A stretch of DNA of 64,000 bases from Nostoc sp. B(2019) (GCF_010091925.1 NZ_WVID01000002.1:52988-116987), one strand, 5' to 3'; positions 48,362 through 58,589 are shown, counted from the first letter of the stretch. Notes: generated by a model from the letters alone, not told the origin. Numbers and translations: made by a program.

Positions 48362-49291
48362 CTACGCAGATTGCACTACTGGACGCGATCGCTCGTACAA
48401 AATTTCCTCAGATGCCACCTGAAAATCATCGCCAACCCAGATTAGGGAGACTTGCGAAACCACACCCGCCTCTACAGAGACAATAGAAAAACTACGCAGT
48501 TTCTCGCTGCTATTTTCTACTATCCTGGGTACAGTTGCCGCATTCAAGTAAATTGTCCCCTCTGGACTTCTAAAGACTGGCTTTCGCAGTACTTTCTTGG
48601 TGTGCCGGAGAGTTCGGTGCATGTGCCCAAATGTCACTAAAGGAATGGTTTTACCAGCAGTGAGAGCCTGCGAAATCGCCTCGCCGAAATCTGGATCACC
48701 AAAGTCACCGCCTATAGGATGCCAGTCTTTGCCGCAGGGATCTTCTGGGCGATCGCCTAACCCACTAGGCCCATTGTGACCTAAAAAAATAATCGTCTCA
48801 TAAGCCGCACTTTTGACAGCTTTAACGATTCGGTCGGCAGATTCTTCCAGACTTGTTACGCCATATCGTTCTTTACAAATGTCAGCAAATTTCCACTCTG
48901 GGCCACCCCAGGTAAAAGGACGACCTCCCACTACAGTTAAATTCCAAGTGGGAAAATCCAACTTGCCGTAACCGACATGAGATGAGCCTAATAAATCGAG
49001 TTGTTCCTGTACCCAGTCTTCCTTGGAGCGGTCGTAGGGACACTTTTTACGTCCCCATTCCGTGGCAGTGTACCATGCATCGTGGTTTCCCATCACCGCT
49101 GCTTTGGGAATATCGAGGGAGGCGATCGCTCTGACCACTTCCACTGATTCGTTACCAAAATCCCCCACAAACAGCGCTAAGTCAACACCCAGATACTTGA
49201 GTGCAATACCATCTTCTGCTTCCCATTGGTCGTGAACATCGCCAACTACAGCAATTTTGAGGGTTGTTGATTGAGTTTTCTGACTGGTCAT
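48362..49291 (-). CDS. Calcineurin-type metallophosphoesterase (TIGR04168-like)
   Basis: A cytosolic metallophosphoesterase of about 309 residues, in a group restricted mainly to cyanobacteria and plants. The metal ligands are VVGDVHDQW, LFVGDFGN, VMGNHDAWY, IFLGHNGPSGLGDR and TFGHMHRTL, so the di-metal site is complete. I chose ATG 49291 (MTSQKTQS), which has AAGGAA upstream; a longer frame to 49411 has an unlikely N-terminus. The substrate is unknown. It diverges from nadA. Confidence 0.88.
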   Translation of the reverse strand: MTSQKTQSTTLKIAVVGDVHDQWEAEDGIALKYLGVDLALFVGDFGNESVEVVRAIASLDIPKAAVMGNHDAWYTATEWGRKKCPYDRSKEDWVQEQLDLLGSSHVGYGKLDFPTWNLTVVGGRPFTWGGPEWKFADICKERYGVTSLEESADRIVKAVKSAAYETIIFLGHNGPSGLGDRPEDPCGKDWHPIGGDFGDPDFGEAISQALTAGKTIPLVTFGHMHRTLRHTKKVLRKPVFRSPEGTIYLNAATVPRIVENSSEKLRSFSIVSVEAGVVSQVSLIWVGDDFQVASEEILYERSRPVVQSA

Positions 49292-49441
49292 GCCACTTTC
49301 CTTGCCGTCTATCTCCAGGATATGAAACTCAGCCGGATTTGGACACAATCCTAGGATATCAACCGTCCACCATTTTTGGTAAAAACTACTATAATTGATT
49401 CCACAAGACAAAAACTTGCAACTTAAAGCAACCCCCTAACT

Positions 49442-50416
49442 GTGTTTACGACTGTACTAGCTCAACGAAACAAAACCCAACCGGGTGAACTACCACTAGA
49501 TTTGTTTGCTGCCATTGAGAGTCTAAAAAAAGAACTCAACGCGGTTATCCTGGCGCATTACTATCAAGAGCCGGATATTCAGGACATAGCAGACTTTATT
49601 GGGGATTCATTACAACTGGCAAAAGCAGCAGAAAAGACCAATGCCGATGTGATCGTTTTTGCTGGTGTTCACTTCATGGCAGAGACAGCAAAGATACTCA
49701 ATCCCGACAAATTGGTGCTATTACCAGATTTGGATGCTGGTTGTTCTTTAGCAGACAGTTGTCCAGCAGAAGCGTTTGCAGCTTTTAAAGCAGCGCATCC
49801 TAATCATCTGGTGGTTTCTTACATCAACTGCTCTGCCGATATTAAGGCAATGAGCGATATTATCTGTACCAGTTCCAATGCTGTCAAAATTGTGCAGCAG
49901 ATACCGAAAGAACAGCCGATTATTTTCGCCCCAGATCGGAATTTAGGACGGTATGTTATGGAACAAACTGGGCGAGATTTAGTACTGTGGCAAGGTAGCT
50001 GTATTGTGCATGAAACCTTTTCCGAAAAGAAAATTGTGCAGTTAAAAATTGCCCACCCAGAAGCAGAGGCGATCGCGCATCCAGAATGCGAAAGTAGTGT
50101 ATTGCAGCACGCCAGTTTTATTGGCTCTACAGCAGCTTTGCTCAAATATTGTCAAAACAGCCCTGCACAAGAATTTATCGTTGCTACGGAGCCTGGTATC
50201 ATTCACCAAATGCAAAAACTAGCTCCTGACAAGCACTTTATTCCGGCTCCTCCAGTGAATAACTGCAATTGCAACGAATGTCCTTTTATGCGGTTAAATA
50301 CCTTAGAAAAGCTCTACTGGGCGATGAAAAATCGCAATCCCGAAATTACCATGTCAGAGAATATCCGTCTAGCTGCACTGCGACCAATCCAAAAAATGCT
50401 AGAGATGAGTGTTTAG
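49442..50416 (+). CDS. nadA: Quinolinate synthase
   Basis: 4Fe-4S enzyme that makes quinolinate from iminoaspartate and dihydroxyacetone phosphate in NAD synthesis. The N-terminal [20 protein letters not shown] is family-typical. Cluster ligands appear in [18 protein letters not shown] and the C-terminal [14 protein letters not shown], and [15 protein letters not shown] is also typical. 324 residues. Translation starts at GTG 49442. nadB is not adjacent. It is followed by a hairpin. Identification is secure. Confidence 0.96.
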   Translation: MFTTVLAQRNKTQPGELPLDLFAAIESLKKELNAVILAHYYQEPDIQDIADFIGDSLQLAKAAEKTNADVIVFAGVHFMAETAKILNPDKLVLLPDLDAGCSLADSCPAEAFAAFKAAHPNHLVVSYINCSADIKAMSDIICTSSNAVKIVQQIPKEQPIIFAPDRNLGRYVMEQTGRDLVLWQGSCIVHETFSEKKIVQLKIAHPEAEAIAHPECESSVLQHASFIGSTAALLKYCQNSPAQEFIVATEPGIIHQMQKLAPDKHFIPAPPVNNCNCNECPFMRLNTLEKLYWAMKNRNPEITMSENIRLAALRPIQKMLEMSV

Positions 50417-50435
50417 TTAGATTTGATTTTTAATA

Positions 50436-50474
50436 TTTGTAGAGATGTGCAATTTTGCGTCTCTACAAACTTTT
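50436..50474 (+). terminator. Hairpin after nadA
   Basis: TTTGTAGAGA (50436-50445) and TCTCTACAAA (50460-50469) are exact 10-bp inverted copies, followed by CTTTTATT. It may be an intrinsic terminator; GTAGAGACG-type palindromes are also a dispersed repeat class in this group. Confidence 0.65.
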
Positions 50475-50540
50475 ATTAGTTTGTTTCTACAAGCGATCAT
50501 CGCCCTACTAAAAATTTAAAAATATAGTCCACCCTAAAAA

Positions 50541-51497
50541 CTAAAATTTACTCTTATCTGCCTCTTTCTGCGCTGCCTCACTATATTTTCTGTAGAGCTT
50601 AGTCCGAATCTGAGCTTCTTGATAGCGGCTGTGTTTTGCTGGTACAGTGCTCATTATATCTGAAGCCTGTTGCCACCTAGCTGCTAGCTCTAACCACTGA
50701 GTTGAGGTTGTAGCTGTTTTACCAGATGCAGAAGCTTGGTTGGCGAGTCGCACTGATGCTACAAATGGATCGTCAGATGATTCGGAAAGACTCTTTTTAG
50801 TAGCATGGGGTAGGTCTTTTGCTTGACTCTCGTTAGTATTTATTGTAGTTAAAGATTTGGAAGAGTCTAGTTGCATTAGGTTTTTCAATTTATTGCCTAA
50901 CTGAGCATAAACAACCCAACCGAGCAACAAGAGTGAACATAAACCGACAGCTACTAGTGTCCCTGTTTTAGTTGAAGTTTTGTGTTTTTCTTTATTAGTA
51001 AGTATTAAAGGATGAGGAGATTGCGTTTTAGGTAAATTTATTTTTTTCAGTTCAGTTTGGGCTTCTGTGAAATCTGTAATTAGTTGCTTTAATATGTTTG
51101 GTTGAACTAATGTAATTTCCTGTGACCAAAGCAATTGATTCTCGCGATCGCTATAAATTTCCTTCAACCAAAGTAATTGCTGTTCCCGAACAATTCGGCT
51201 GTTGATATTGACTCGGCGAATATTACGTGGTGCAATTGACTCAAGAATTTGTTGAATTTGTTCTACTAGAGGAGATTGCTCAAGTTGCTCTACTCTAGCC
51301 GCTTCACACAGAAGTTGTAAGACACCATCGGAAAAAATCGCTCTGGTTCTAACACCAGACTTAGCAAGCTTTTCATTTAATAGTTGAATAATCGCAGCAA
51401 CGCTACCTTGGTGAGCTTGCCAAGCAATGTCGTTTATCCGATCTACTATTGGAGCCTTAGTGATAGCTGTTCCACCCTGACTTATTAATTGACTCAT
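50541..51497 (-). CDS. Membrane-anchored protein of unknown function
   Basis: 318 residues. The cytoplasmic N-terminal part (about 1-175) is helical with MSQLISQGGTAITKAPIVDR and a paired RVNINSRIVREQQLLWLKEI region. One membrane segment at about 183-203 (LVAVGLCSLLLLGWVVYAQLG) follows. A Ser/Lys-rich outer linker and a short helical module with STQWLELAARWQQASDIM complete it. That module, alternating tryptophans and VPAKHSRYQEAQ, resembles the helical repeats after the membrane segment of the caspase-like protein at 25890-27851. I do not recognise a named family. Confidence 0.65.
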   Translation of the reverse strand: MSQLISQGGTAITKAPIVDRINDIAWQAHQGSVAAIIQLLNEKLAKSGVRTRAIFSDGVLQLLCEAARVEQLEQSPLVEQIQQILESIAPRNIRRVNINSRIVREQQLLWLKEIYSDRENQLLWSQEITLVQPNILKQLITDFTEAQTELKKINLPKTQSPHPLILTNKEKHKTSTKTGTLVAVGLCSLLLLGWVVYAQLGNKLKNLMQLDSSKSLTTINTNESQAKDLPHATKKSLSESSDDPFVASVRLANQASASGKTATTSTQWLELAARWQQASDIMSTVPAKHSRYQEAQIRTKLYRKYSEAAQKEADKSKF

Positions 51498-51962
51498 TAA
51501 TTTAGAGACTCTATTCTACTGATCTTTATCTTGTCTTCGATTTTACGAGTAAAAAGTTGAGGTTGCCAAATAAAATCATAAAAATAAAGTCTCCTTCTGA
51601 ATTTGGGAAGAAAGCTTTGTCTGCGTCAGTAAGTATAACGCTTATGCTGGGGTGCTGTGCAATTGTTATTTTTGCATCTCCTTTACATCGAATCCAGCCG
51701 ATGGTCTAATTGGCTACCACTGTCAAATTATGCTATTGCTCTATATTCTGTGGGAATGCTGCGTGAATAGAATGCTCACAATCTCGTTAAAATGCCTAAG
51801 TCCTGTTTCTGTAGTATGGCAGAACATAAGGTATTATTTCGATTGCAGTTTCACTGGCGATCGCAAAATTACAAGTCTATGATGCCTGTATATCACCTAA
51901 ACTAACTATCGTAAAAAATTACAGCTTTTGAAAAATATGTATTTCACAAGTTTTTCTTTCTA
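51498..51962. other. Intergenic, no supported gene
   Basis: A 76-codon frame at 51652-51882 is Cys/Leu-rich without recognisable features and is not called. The region contains the promoter of the minus-strand membrane protein and one HIP1-like site near 51858. Confidence 0.5.
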
Positions 51963-52033
51963 AGCGGGCGGCGGGAATCGAACCCGCATTAATAGCTTGG
52001 AAGGCTATAGTTTTACCACTAAACTACGCCCGC
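51963..52033 (-). tRNA. tRNA-Gly (anticodon UCC)
   Basis: The minus strand gives a 71-nt tRNA. The acceptor GCGGGCG pairs with CGCCCGC, with discriminator T. The anticodon arm ATAGC-CTTCCAA-GCTAT has anticodon TCC, and the T-arm is GCGGG-TTCGATT-CCCGC. CCA is not encoded. Confidence 0.96.
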
Positions 52034-52090
52034 AAATTTCCAACCCCATAATAATAACACAGTTTCATCTAAAATTCAAGCATCTAATTA

Positions 52091-53314
52091 TCAAGGGAGG
52101 GGTTCTATTCTGATACGTACCATTAGATTGCTAGGCTTTGGATCATTTGGATCGTTATCGTATGCAGGTTCAAATTCCCAGCCTTTGAAAACTTGATCGG
52201 CAACGAAATCTTCATAGTAACTTCTTTCATCTGCCGGCACTCCTTCATCTTCAATATCAATCTTCTCAAGTTTGCCCTTTTCAGAAATTGTTAATATCAC
52301 AGTGAATTCTACAGGCTGACCAGGTTTCCTTTCAATAAACTTTACATATTCGAGTCCCTTGGGAAATGGCTCGTCGCTTATTTTGATTTTAGCTGGGTTA
52401 TTATGTCTATCCCTGTCTACCTGTTGAGGTTCCCCCACCAAACTCGCTAAGAGACTTCCACCAGGAACATTAGAGGTTTGCGAGGACGCTCCTTGAGTAT
52501 TAGTTTGCTCAGCTTGTTGACGTTGAAATTGCTCAGCTTGTTGGCGTTGGAGTTGCTCAGCTTGCTCGCGTTGGATTTGCTCCGCCTGTTCTTGTTGGAG
52601 TTGCTCAGTTTGTTCACGTTGGAGTTGTTCAGCTTGTTGGCGTTGAAGTTGTTCAGCTTGCTGGCGTTGGAGTCGCTCAGCTTGCTGGCGTTGGAGTTGC
52701 TCAGCTTGCTGGCGTTGAAGTTGTTCAACCTGCTGGCGTTGAAGTTGTTCAGCTTGTTGGCGTTGGAGTTGTTCAGCTTGCTGGCGTTGAAGTCGCTCAA
52801 CATGTTGGCGTTGAAGTCGCTCAACATGTTGGCGTTGAAGTTGTTCAACCTGCTGGCGTTGGCGTTGGAGTTGCTCAGCGATCGCTTGTTGATTTTTAGC
52901 AAAAGCTATTGCACTTCTATCTTGAGTGCTAGGGGTAGTTTTTGCTGTTACCTTATCTTTTGGAACTACTTGCTTTGGTGAATTTGTTGCTCGTAACTTT
53001 TGACTTGTGGATGGTGGCTTAGGTGAGACTGGTTTTGGTTTAGAAGCAACTTTTCTTGTTCTTGGTTTTGTCTGAGAAGAAATCTCTACAATTTCAATCG
53101 GAATAGTGGCTTTGTTCTGTTGCTCCCACAACCGGCTAAACTGAGATGAGCGAATTAGCCAGAACGCCAGCAAGTGCAGAGAGACTGAACCTATAACGAC
53201 AGCAATCCACAAACCTGGTGGATCGGTATGTCGCCTCCAGACCTTGGCTGGAATTGGAGTTTTGTCTGCAACCGATGGTGTCATATTATATTTAAACTGG
53301 ATATGATTTGGCAC
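52091..53314 (-). CDS. TonB/TolA-like protein with Gln-rich octapeptide repeat
   Basis: 407 residues. The order is a cytoplasmic N-terminus, one membrane helix at about 33-55 (GLWIAVVIGSVSLHLLAFWL), a Lys/Pro/Ser-rich linker, then about 122 residues of LQRQQAEQ-type octapeptides. The C-terminal domain (about 300-407) has TILTISEKGKLEKIDI, as in TonB C-termini. Such proteins span the periplasm to transmit proton-motive-force energy to outer-membrane receptors. The Gln-rich rod replaces the Pro-Lys rod of TonB and recalls TolA. No exbBD genes are adjacent. An alternative Met lies 10 codons in. Confidence 0.82.
   Translation of the reverse strand: MPNHIQFKYNMTPSVADKTPIPAKVWRRHTDPPGLWIAVVIGSVSLHLLAFWLIRSSQFSRLWEQQNKATIPIEIVEISSQTKPRTRKVASKPKPVSPKPPSTSQKLRATNSPKQVVPKDKVTAKTTPSTQDRSAIAFAKNQQAIAEQLQRQRQQVEQLQRQHVERLQRQHVERLQRQQAEQLQRQQAEQLQRQQVEQLQRQQAEQLQRQQAERLQRQQAEQLQRQQAEQLQREQTEQLQQEQAEQIQREQAEQLQRQQAEQFQRQQAEQTNTQGASSQTSNVPGGSLLASLVGEPQQVDRDRHNNPAKIKISDEPFPKGLEYVKFIERKPGQPVEFTVILTISEKGKLEKIDIEDEGVPADERSYYEDFVADQVFKGWEFEPAYDNDPNDPKPSNLMVRIRIEPLP
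52505..52870 (-). repeat. Fifteen-unit 24-bp coding repeat in the TonB-like gene
   Basis: Fourteen octapeptide units plus one 10-residue unit; consensus LQRQQAEQ, with variants LQRQHVER (twice), LQREQTEQ, LQQEQAEQ and IQREQAEQ. The DNA unit is 24 nt and its other frames are also open, which yields misleading long frames on both strands. Confidence 0.92.
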
Positions 53315-53355
53315 TCTTACACATTTCTAATGCTTCAAATCCAGCCTGCTGAATT

Positions 53356-56300
53356 TTAGCGATTAGCCATTAGCTCTGGTGTAACAGCAAAAGTTAGAAC
53401 TGTTTCATCAACTCCTTTTAGTTCTAGCGGACTACCTTTAGTAATTTCTTCTTCCTGCAAATAATCTGCCACAGCAGCAGAAACCAGGATAGTACCGGGA
53501 ACAGCAGCAGATTGCAACCTAGCAGCAATATTCACACTTGGGCCAATAGCAGTATAGTCGGCACGTTCAGCGCTACCAAACATACCTACAACAGCCGTAC
53601 CTTGGTGAATACCACAGCGAAACTGTACGCTAGTAAGTTTGTCGCCGTCGAATACACCTTGCTCTCGCCAGCGCTGGTTCAACGGAGCTAGTGAGCGGTG
53701 CATTGCTCTTGCTGTATTAATGGCACGCCGCACCTGTTCATTGGGGGTTAGTTCTTCTGGAGCTCCGTATAAAGCTAAGATAGCATCTCCCATAAATTTA
53801 TCGACAGTGCCGCCATTGTCAAATACAACCTTAGTCATAGCTTCTAAATATTCATTCAGTAACTCTGCCACTCGCCGAGATCGAAGTGTATTTGCTAGCT
53901 GCGTAAAGCCCACAATGTCACTAAACAAAACTGTAATCAAGCGTGGTTCTGGGCGCAAATCTAGCGTCAGATCTCCCGCTGCGGCTTTTTGCACCAATAT
54001 AGATGGCAAGAAGCGCTTGAGTACCGATTCTGTGAGATAAGTATTTAACTCCAAAATCCGGCGTTCATTTTCCTTTAAAGCTAAAAGATTCCGAACTTCT
54101 GCTAGAAGTTCCCGGTCATTAAATGGTTTTGCTAAATAAGCATCCGCGCCATGTTCTGTGCCTTCAATGCGAGTTTCCTCATCAACTTTCGCTGTGAGTA
54201 GAATGATTGGTGTTCCTTTCAACTTCTGCTCATTGCGAATCATCCGAATCATCTCCAATCCGCTCACCAAAGGCATCATCAAGTCAGTAACAATCAAGCT
54301 GGGTAAAATTTCCTGAGATATACCATACCCTTCGTAACCGTTACGAGCTGTCTGCACTTGATAGCCGTTGCGGCGGAGAATATCAGATACATAAGCTCGC
54401 AGATCTGGATTATCGTCTACGACCAAAATTAAGTGCTGAATCACCGAACTTCTGTATGGCGGAAGCCGCTGTTCAGAGGTAGCAAGGCTTGGCCCGTGCT
54501 GAGCATCAGGACTGGGTAATAAGTCTTTTGTAATACTTTCAATATTGTCTATTGTTGGCTCTACCAGTTCTAAATCAGCCAATTCCACGCTAGCGCGGCT
54601 CGTATTTAATTCACAAGGCGTTTCCAGTATTTGCTGCACGGGTAAGTGAGCACTACCAGTGAGCAGGCATAAGGTAAAGGTAGTACCTTGTCCATAGACT
54701 GATTCCACGGTTACTGTACCACCATGCAATTCAACCAATTCTTTAACTAAAGCCAAACCCAAACCACTGCCTTCATAGGATCGATTTGCGGAGCCTTCAG
54801 CTTGGCGGAAACGCTCAAATAAGTGGGGAATTTGTTCTTGAACAATGCCAATTCCAGTGTCTTGTACTTGTAATATGCAACGGTCATTTTCAGATTTTAA
54901 TCTGACGCTGAGCGTGCCTCCTTCGGGTGTAAACTTCATAGCATTTGACAAAAGGTTGTAAACCACCTTGTCAAATTTTTCCATATCCAAGTACACCGTT
55001 GGACATTTAACCAACTGGGTATCGAGATGCAGTCCCTTCTTTTCGCAATAGGGGCGAAACGACTCAACAATTTGACTGACAAATTCGACTAAATCACAAG
55101 GGTGGAAACTAGGCTGCATTCTCCCTGCATCCAGGCGTTGTAGATCTAGCAATTGATTTACTAGTCGTAGGAGGCGGCGGGAGTTACGCAGGGCGATCGC
55201 ACATTGGGAGTAAGATAACCCCTCACCACTCGCCACCGCCGACTCTAAAGGCCCTTGAATCAAGGTTATGGGAGTGCGGAACTCATGGGAGATATTTTGG
55301 AAAAATTCGGTTTTTTGTTTATCTAATTCCAACAAGCGTTCAGCTTGCTGGCGAGTCTTTTGGTATAAGCGTGACTGCTGCACAGCGATCGCCGCTTGAG
55401 CTGCTACTGCTTTCGCTAGATCAACATCAGATAATAGCCATCGACGGGCGTTGCTACCTTCACGCAGGGTGATACTACCGATGCATTTACCATCAGCCAA
55501 TAATGGGACAACCATTAGCGATCGTGCTGGCATTTTTAAAGGCAAATCAAAATCCTGGATTTCTAAAGGTGAATGGCTCATATCAGCAATTACCACTGGT
55601 TCATGTGTCCGCAACAATTCTTGCAGGATCGAATTATCCTTGATTGGTGCTTGGTAATTAGGTAACTGCTGACTGGAGTCGTGTTTATTGCTACTTATCT
55701 GCTTTTCCTGGACTTTTTCCAGGGAATCCTCTGAATTTTGAGAGCTGTCATACAAGCCTACACACTGGACAAACTCATCTTCCTCTGTCCACAAAGACAG
55801 GACGCAGCCATCAACTTGTAAGGCTTGTCCCAATTGTTGTGTAATAGCTGCAAAGATATCTTGAGGATTTAGGCTAGAGCGAATCGCGCTAGTAATCGTA
55901 TTAATCAAGCTCTCTCGTTTGGCAAGGGCCCGTACTTGCTCGTAAGCATAGGCTTGAGACAACGCTAGGGCTGCTTGATCCGCTACCATCAACACCAGCT
56001 GTACCTCCTCCTCCCCCCACAAGCGGGGCTGAAAACACTGGTGTAGTGCTAATACTGCCATCAGTTCTTGTTGGCAAATCAGTGGCACAACTAAACTGGA
56101 ACAAATGTTAGCGGTAGCAAAAGCAGCGCCACGTTGATGCAATTCGGGAGTTTCACCCTGAATACGCTCATCACCTACTACATCGTGAATAACTTGTACT
56201 TCGCGGGTTTCCCACACTGTCTGAGCCAATAAGGAAGGGGAGGAGATTGGCACAGAGGTTGATGGGGTAAAAGAAGAATGTGCCCCCCCACTTTCCCACT

Positions 56301-56928
56301 CTTCCAATCTTTCACTCTCACTCGTCGCCTTCTGATAAATGAATCCTTCATCCGCCAACTGCTCATCTTGGAAGGGACGCAACAGACAGACATCCACCTC
56401 CAACATCTGGCCCACTGTATCCACAATTGCCAGCAAAATTTGCCGATAGTCTAAGGCGCTGCGGATAGTGTTAGTAACAGTGTTCAGCAGCGATTCTTGA
56501 CGAAGTGTGCGGGTAAGTTCGCGGGTGCGGGCTTTAAGAACATTGTGGGTATCTAAAGCTTGGCGTACTACTGCTTTGAGTTCTTCTGCTTCCCACGGTT
56601 TAGTAACATATTTGAATACCTTACCAGCGTTGATTGCTTCCACCAGATCTTCAACATCGGTGTAGCCAGTTAAAATTATTCGGATAATATCTGGATATTG
56701 AGTCGCTGTCAGACTCAAAAATTCAGTACCGCTCATCATCGGCATTCGTTGATCGGAGATGATCACTGCGACTTCTCCCTCTTGGGAGAGAAGATCCAGC
56801 GCCGCAGGACCAGAGGTTGCCCTTAGCACCTTATAGTCGCGATAGAAAGTGCGGTAAAGCAAGTCAAGGTTGTCTGGTTCATCGTCGACAACCAAAATTT
56901 TAGGCTTACTGTTTGCTTGGGATTTCAT
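53356..56928 (-). CDS. cyaC: Multidomain adenylate cyclase, CyaC type
   Basis: 1190 residues. Domain order: receiver 1 (about 8-125, phosphoacceptor in AVIISDQRMPMMSG), GAF 1 (about 165-330), GAF 2 (about 355-515), HisKA with His in FFQNISHEFRTPIT (about 545-610), GHKL ATPase (VQDTGIGIV, GSGLGLALVKELVELHGG), receiver 2 (about 845-960, IVTDLMMPLVSG) and class III cyclase (about 1010-1180). The cyclase has metal Asp residues in VLFSDIVGFTQ and FMGDAILALYG, and the adenine-selecting Lys in GTVDKFMGD. This is the CyaC layout known from Anabaena and Spirulina, making cAMP under phosphorelay control. Confidence 0.88.
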   Translation of the reverse strand: MKSQANSKPKILVVDDEPDNLDLLYRTFYRDYKVLRATSGPAALDLLSQEGEVAVIISDQRMPMMSGTEFLSLTATQYPDIIRIILTGYTDVEDLVEAINAGKVFKYVTKPWEAEELKAVVRQALDTHNVLKARTRELTRTLRQESLLNTVTNTIRSALDYRQILLAIVDTVGQMLEVDVCLLRPFQDEQLADEGFIYQKATSESERLEEWESGGAHSSFTPSTSVPISSPSLLAQTVWETREVQVIHDVVGDERIQGETPELHQRGAAFATANICSSLVVPLICQQELMAVLALHQCFQPRLWGEEEVQLVLMVADQAALALSQAYAYEQVRALAKRESLINTITSAIRSSLNPQDIFAAITQQLGQALQVDGCVLSLWTEEDEFVQCVGLYDSSQNSEDSLEKVQEKQISSNKHDSSQQLPNYQAPIKDNSILQELLRTHEPVVIADMSHSPLEIQDFDLPLKMPARSLMVVPLLADGKCIGSITLREGSNARRWLLSDVDLAKAVAAQAAIAVQQSRLYQKTRQQAERLLELDKQKTEFFQNISHEFRTPITLIQGPLESAVASGEGLSYSQCAIALRNSRRLLRLVNQLLDLQRLDAGRMQPSFHPCDLVEFVSQIVESFRPYCEKKGLHLDTQLVKCPTVYLDMEKFDKVVYNLLSNAMKFTPEGGTLSVRLKSENDRCILQVQDTGIGIVQEQIPHLFERFRQAEGSANRSYEGSGLGLALVKELVELHGGTVTVESVYGQGTTFTLCLLTGSAHLPVQQILETPCELNTSRASVELADLELVEPTIDNIESITKDLLPSPDAQHGPSLATSEQRLPPYRSSVIQHLILVVDDNPDLRAYVSDILRRNGYQVQTARNGYEGYGISQEILPSLIVTDLMMPLVSGLEMIRMIRNEQKLKGTPIILLTAKVDEETRIEGTEHGADAYLAKPFNDRELLAEVRNLLALKENERRILELNTYLTESVLKRFLPSILVQKAAAGDLTLDLRPEPRLITVLFSDIVGFTQLANTLRSRRVAELLNEYLEAMTKVVFDNGGTVDKFMGDAILALYGAPEELTPNEQVRRAINTARAMHRSLAPLNQRWREQGVFDGDKLTSVQFRCGIHQGTAVVGMFGSAERADYTAIGPSVNIAARLQSAAVPGTILVSAAVADYLQEEEITKGSPLELKGVDETVLTFAVTPELMANR

Positions 56929-57956
56929 GCACCGCTTTCCTGCAGCAACGGCAGTCGGATAAAGAATAATCTGATCAGGTAAGGATGTTTCTGAGTCAGT
57001 CCAGAGCAGAGCATTTTGACCAATAAGGCTGTTTGGCTACATGACTGCTGAGTGTGGAAGCGTTTACTCACAGTAATTTGTCTCAAGGGCTTGTGCCGAT
57101 TGCTATTCGCTCTGATGCAGCGCAATTGGTTTCATAGTCATTAGTGTTACAGAGTTGATGCTTGCTTGCCAAATTTTCCCTCACCTCCTGGGAGAAATAT
57201 CTGATACTACATACAGTGCTCAAAGCTGGTTGAAAAATCCAGATGAAGCTGCATATTAAGTTTTCCCCTCGCAGCAGTTGTACTAACACTTGCAGGTAAA
57301 TTTTATTTGTGGTAGTCATGGTAGAGTCAGCAATATTACAACAATAATATTTAAAGGCAACGTATACTATTAGACAAATACCTCTTTTAAATTTAGCAAT
57401 CAAAACTATAACTAAGACAAGTGCTAGTGCTAAGATAATTGAGGACTAGGGATTAGATAACCTTGCAGATTCTTTCCTCAGTACCCATATAGCCTGTATC
57501 TATTATTCAGTAGTGCAATAGTTTTACTGTAACAGTAATTGCATAAAATAAGTCAGTACAGCAATCAGGGGTGGTTTTAAACCAGAGTTTGCCAGTGATA
57601 TGCTTGCTTAACAATTTTGTAGGCGATGCTTACTGACAGGTTATACTATGTCTCTACCAACTCAATCCAGCTACTACCACTGTCAACTTGTTTTGTACCA
57701 AACAAATCGCTCACTTTTCTACCCTAAAATCAGGATGCGCTTGAACTTCCTGGACTAAAGAGTGTAGATTTATGAAACTGCACCTCTTAAGACTCCTTGA
57801 GGCACACAGGTTATAAAACTCCAAGCAAAGTTTTGCACTCTGTTTGATCCACAATCAAAAGCGAATTGGTAATCTCAGTGTCAGTTCAATCACCTGAGAG
57901 GCTCTTGAGTTTTATCCAGGTGAAAATGGTGTTTTAGGATATTTGAGAAGATTTTC
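56929..57956. other. Intergenic between cyaC and GNAT gene
   Basis: About 1 kb without a supported gene. Frames of 66 and 106 codons on the minus strand show no protein character. It should hold the cyaC promoter and leader and the GNAT promoter. No clear repeats were seen. Confidence 0.5.
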
Positions 57957-58589
57957 GTGAACCAAATCAATACTAAACTAGCCTTGACATCTTGTTTTTT
58001 TCGTCCATACCACCAGCAACCAATTACATCTGCCGTCAATCCAACTTCTAGCCAATTTCAAATCCGTGCAGCCATATCTGCTGATTTGACTGGTGTTGCT
58101 CAAATCATTACTGAAAGCTTTCACTCTCAAAAGGGTATGTGGGGATGGGCTTTTCCGTTACTACGTTTGGGTATTTATGAAGATTTAAGGCATCGCCTAG
58201 CGTTACCTACACCCCATCAAGTTTGTTTAGTTGCCGTTGATGTTACTAATAACTTAGTGGGAACTGTGGAACTGAGTGTACGTTTCAGTGATTCGTGGGC
58301 CCAGGTTGGCAAGAGTTTTCCTTACCTATCTAACTTAGCGGTTCATCCAAAATACCGTAGACATGGTGTAGCTTCAGAGTTACTTCTTAGCTGTGAAAAA
58401 GTCTCCCAAGAATGGGGTTTTAAAGACTTATATCTCCACGTCTTGGAAAATAACTATCAGGCAAGACAGCTTTATTTCAAGCTGGGATATCGGGCGCATA
58501 AAGTTGAATCGAATTGGAATACATATTTTCTAAGACGCTCACGCCAAATACTATTATTCAAGCATCTGAGTGCTAACTCAACTATCTAA
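57957..58589 (+). CDS. GNAT-family N-acetyltransferase
   Basis: Acetyl-CoA-dependent acyltransferase of 210 residues. The fold starts at about residue 35 (FQIRAAISADLTGVAQII), with the acetyl-CoA motif A region LSNLAVHPKYRRHGVASELLLSC (quoted as VHPKYRRHGVASELLL) and the C-terminal YLHVLENNYQARQLYFKLGY. GTG 57957 is the start, with GAGAAG 7 nt upstream. The substrate is unknown; this cyanobacterial and plastid group includes protein N-terminal or lysine acetyltransferases. Confidence 0.87.
   Translation: MNQINTKLALTSCFFRPYHQQPITSAVNPTSSQFQIRAAISADLTGVAQIITESFHSQKGMWGWAFPLLRLGIYEDLRHRLALPTPHQVCLVAVDVTNNLVGTVELSVRFSDSWAQVGKSFPYLSNLAVHPKYRRHGVASELLLSCEKVSQEWGFKDLYLHVLENNYQARQLYFKLGYRAHKVESNWNTYFLRRSRQILLFKHLSANSTI

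Noticed and set aside
51652..51882. 76-codon frame near tRNA-Gly
   Set aside because: Cys/Leu-rich text with no ribosome site or recognisable family.
52478..52981. Leu/Ser-rich frame of 167 codons opposite the TonB-like gene, and an Asn-rich frame of 151 codons in another frame
   Set aside because: Both arise because the 24-bp repeat has no stops in several frames; the TonB-like frame has the expected membrane helix and C-terminal domain.
57083..57403. 106-codon minus-strand frame upstream of cyaC
   Set aside because: Composition is unlike a folded protein, and it lies in the expected cyaC promoter region.
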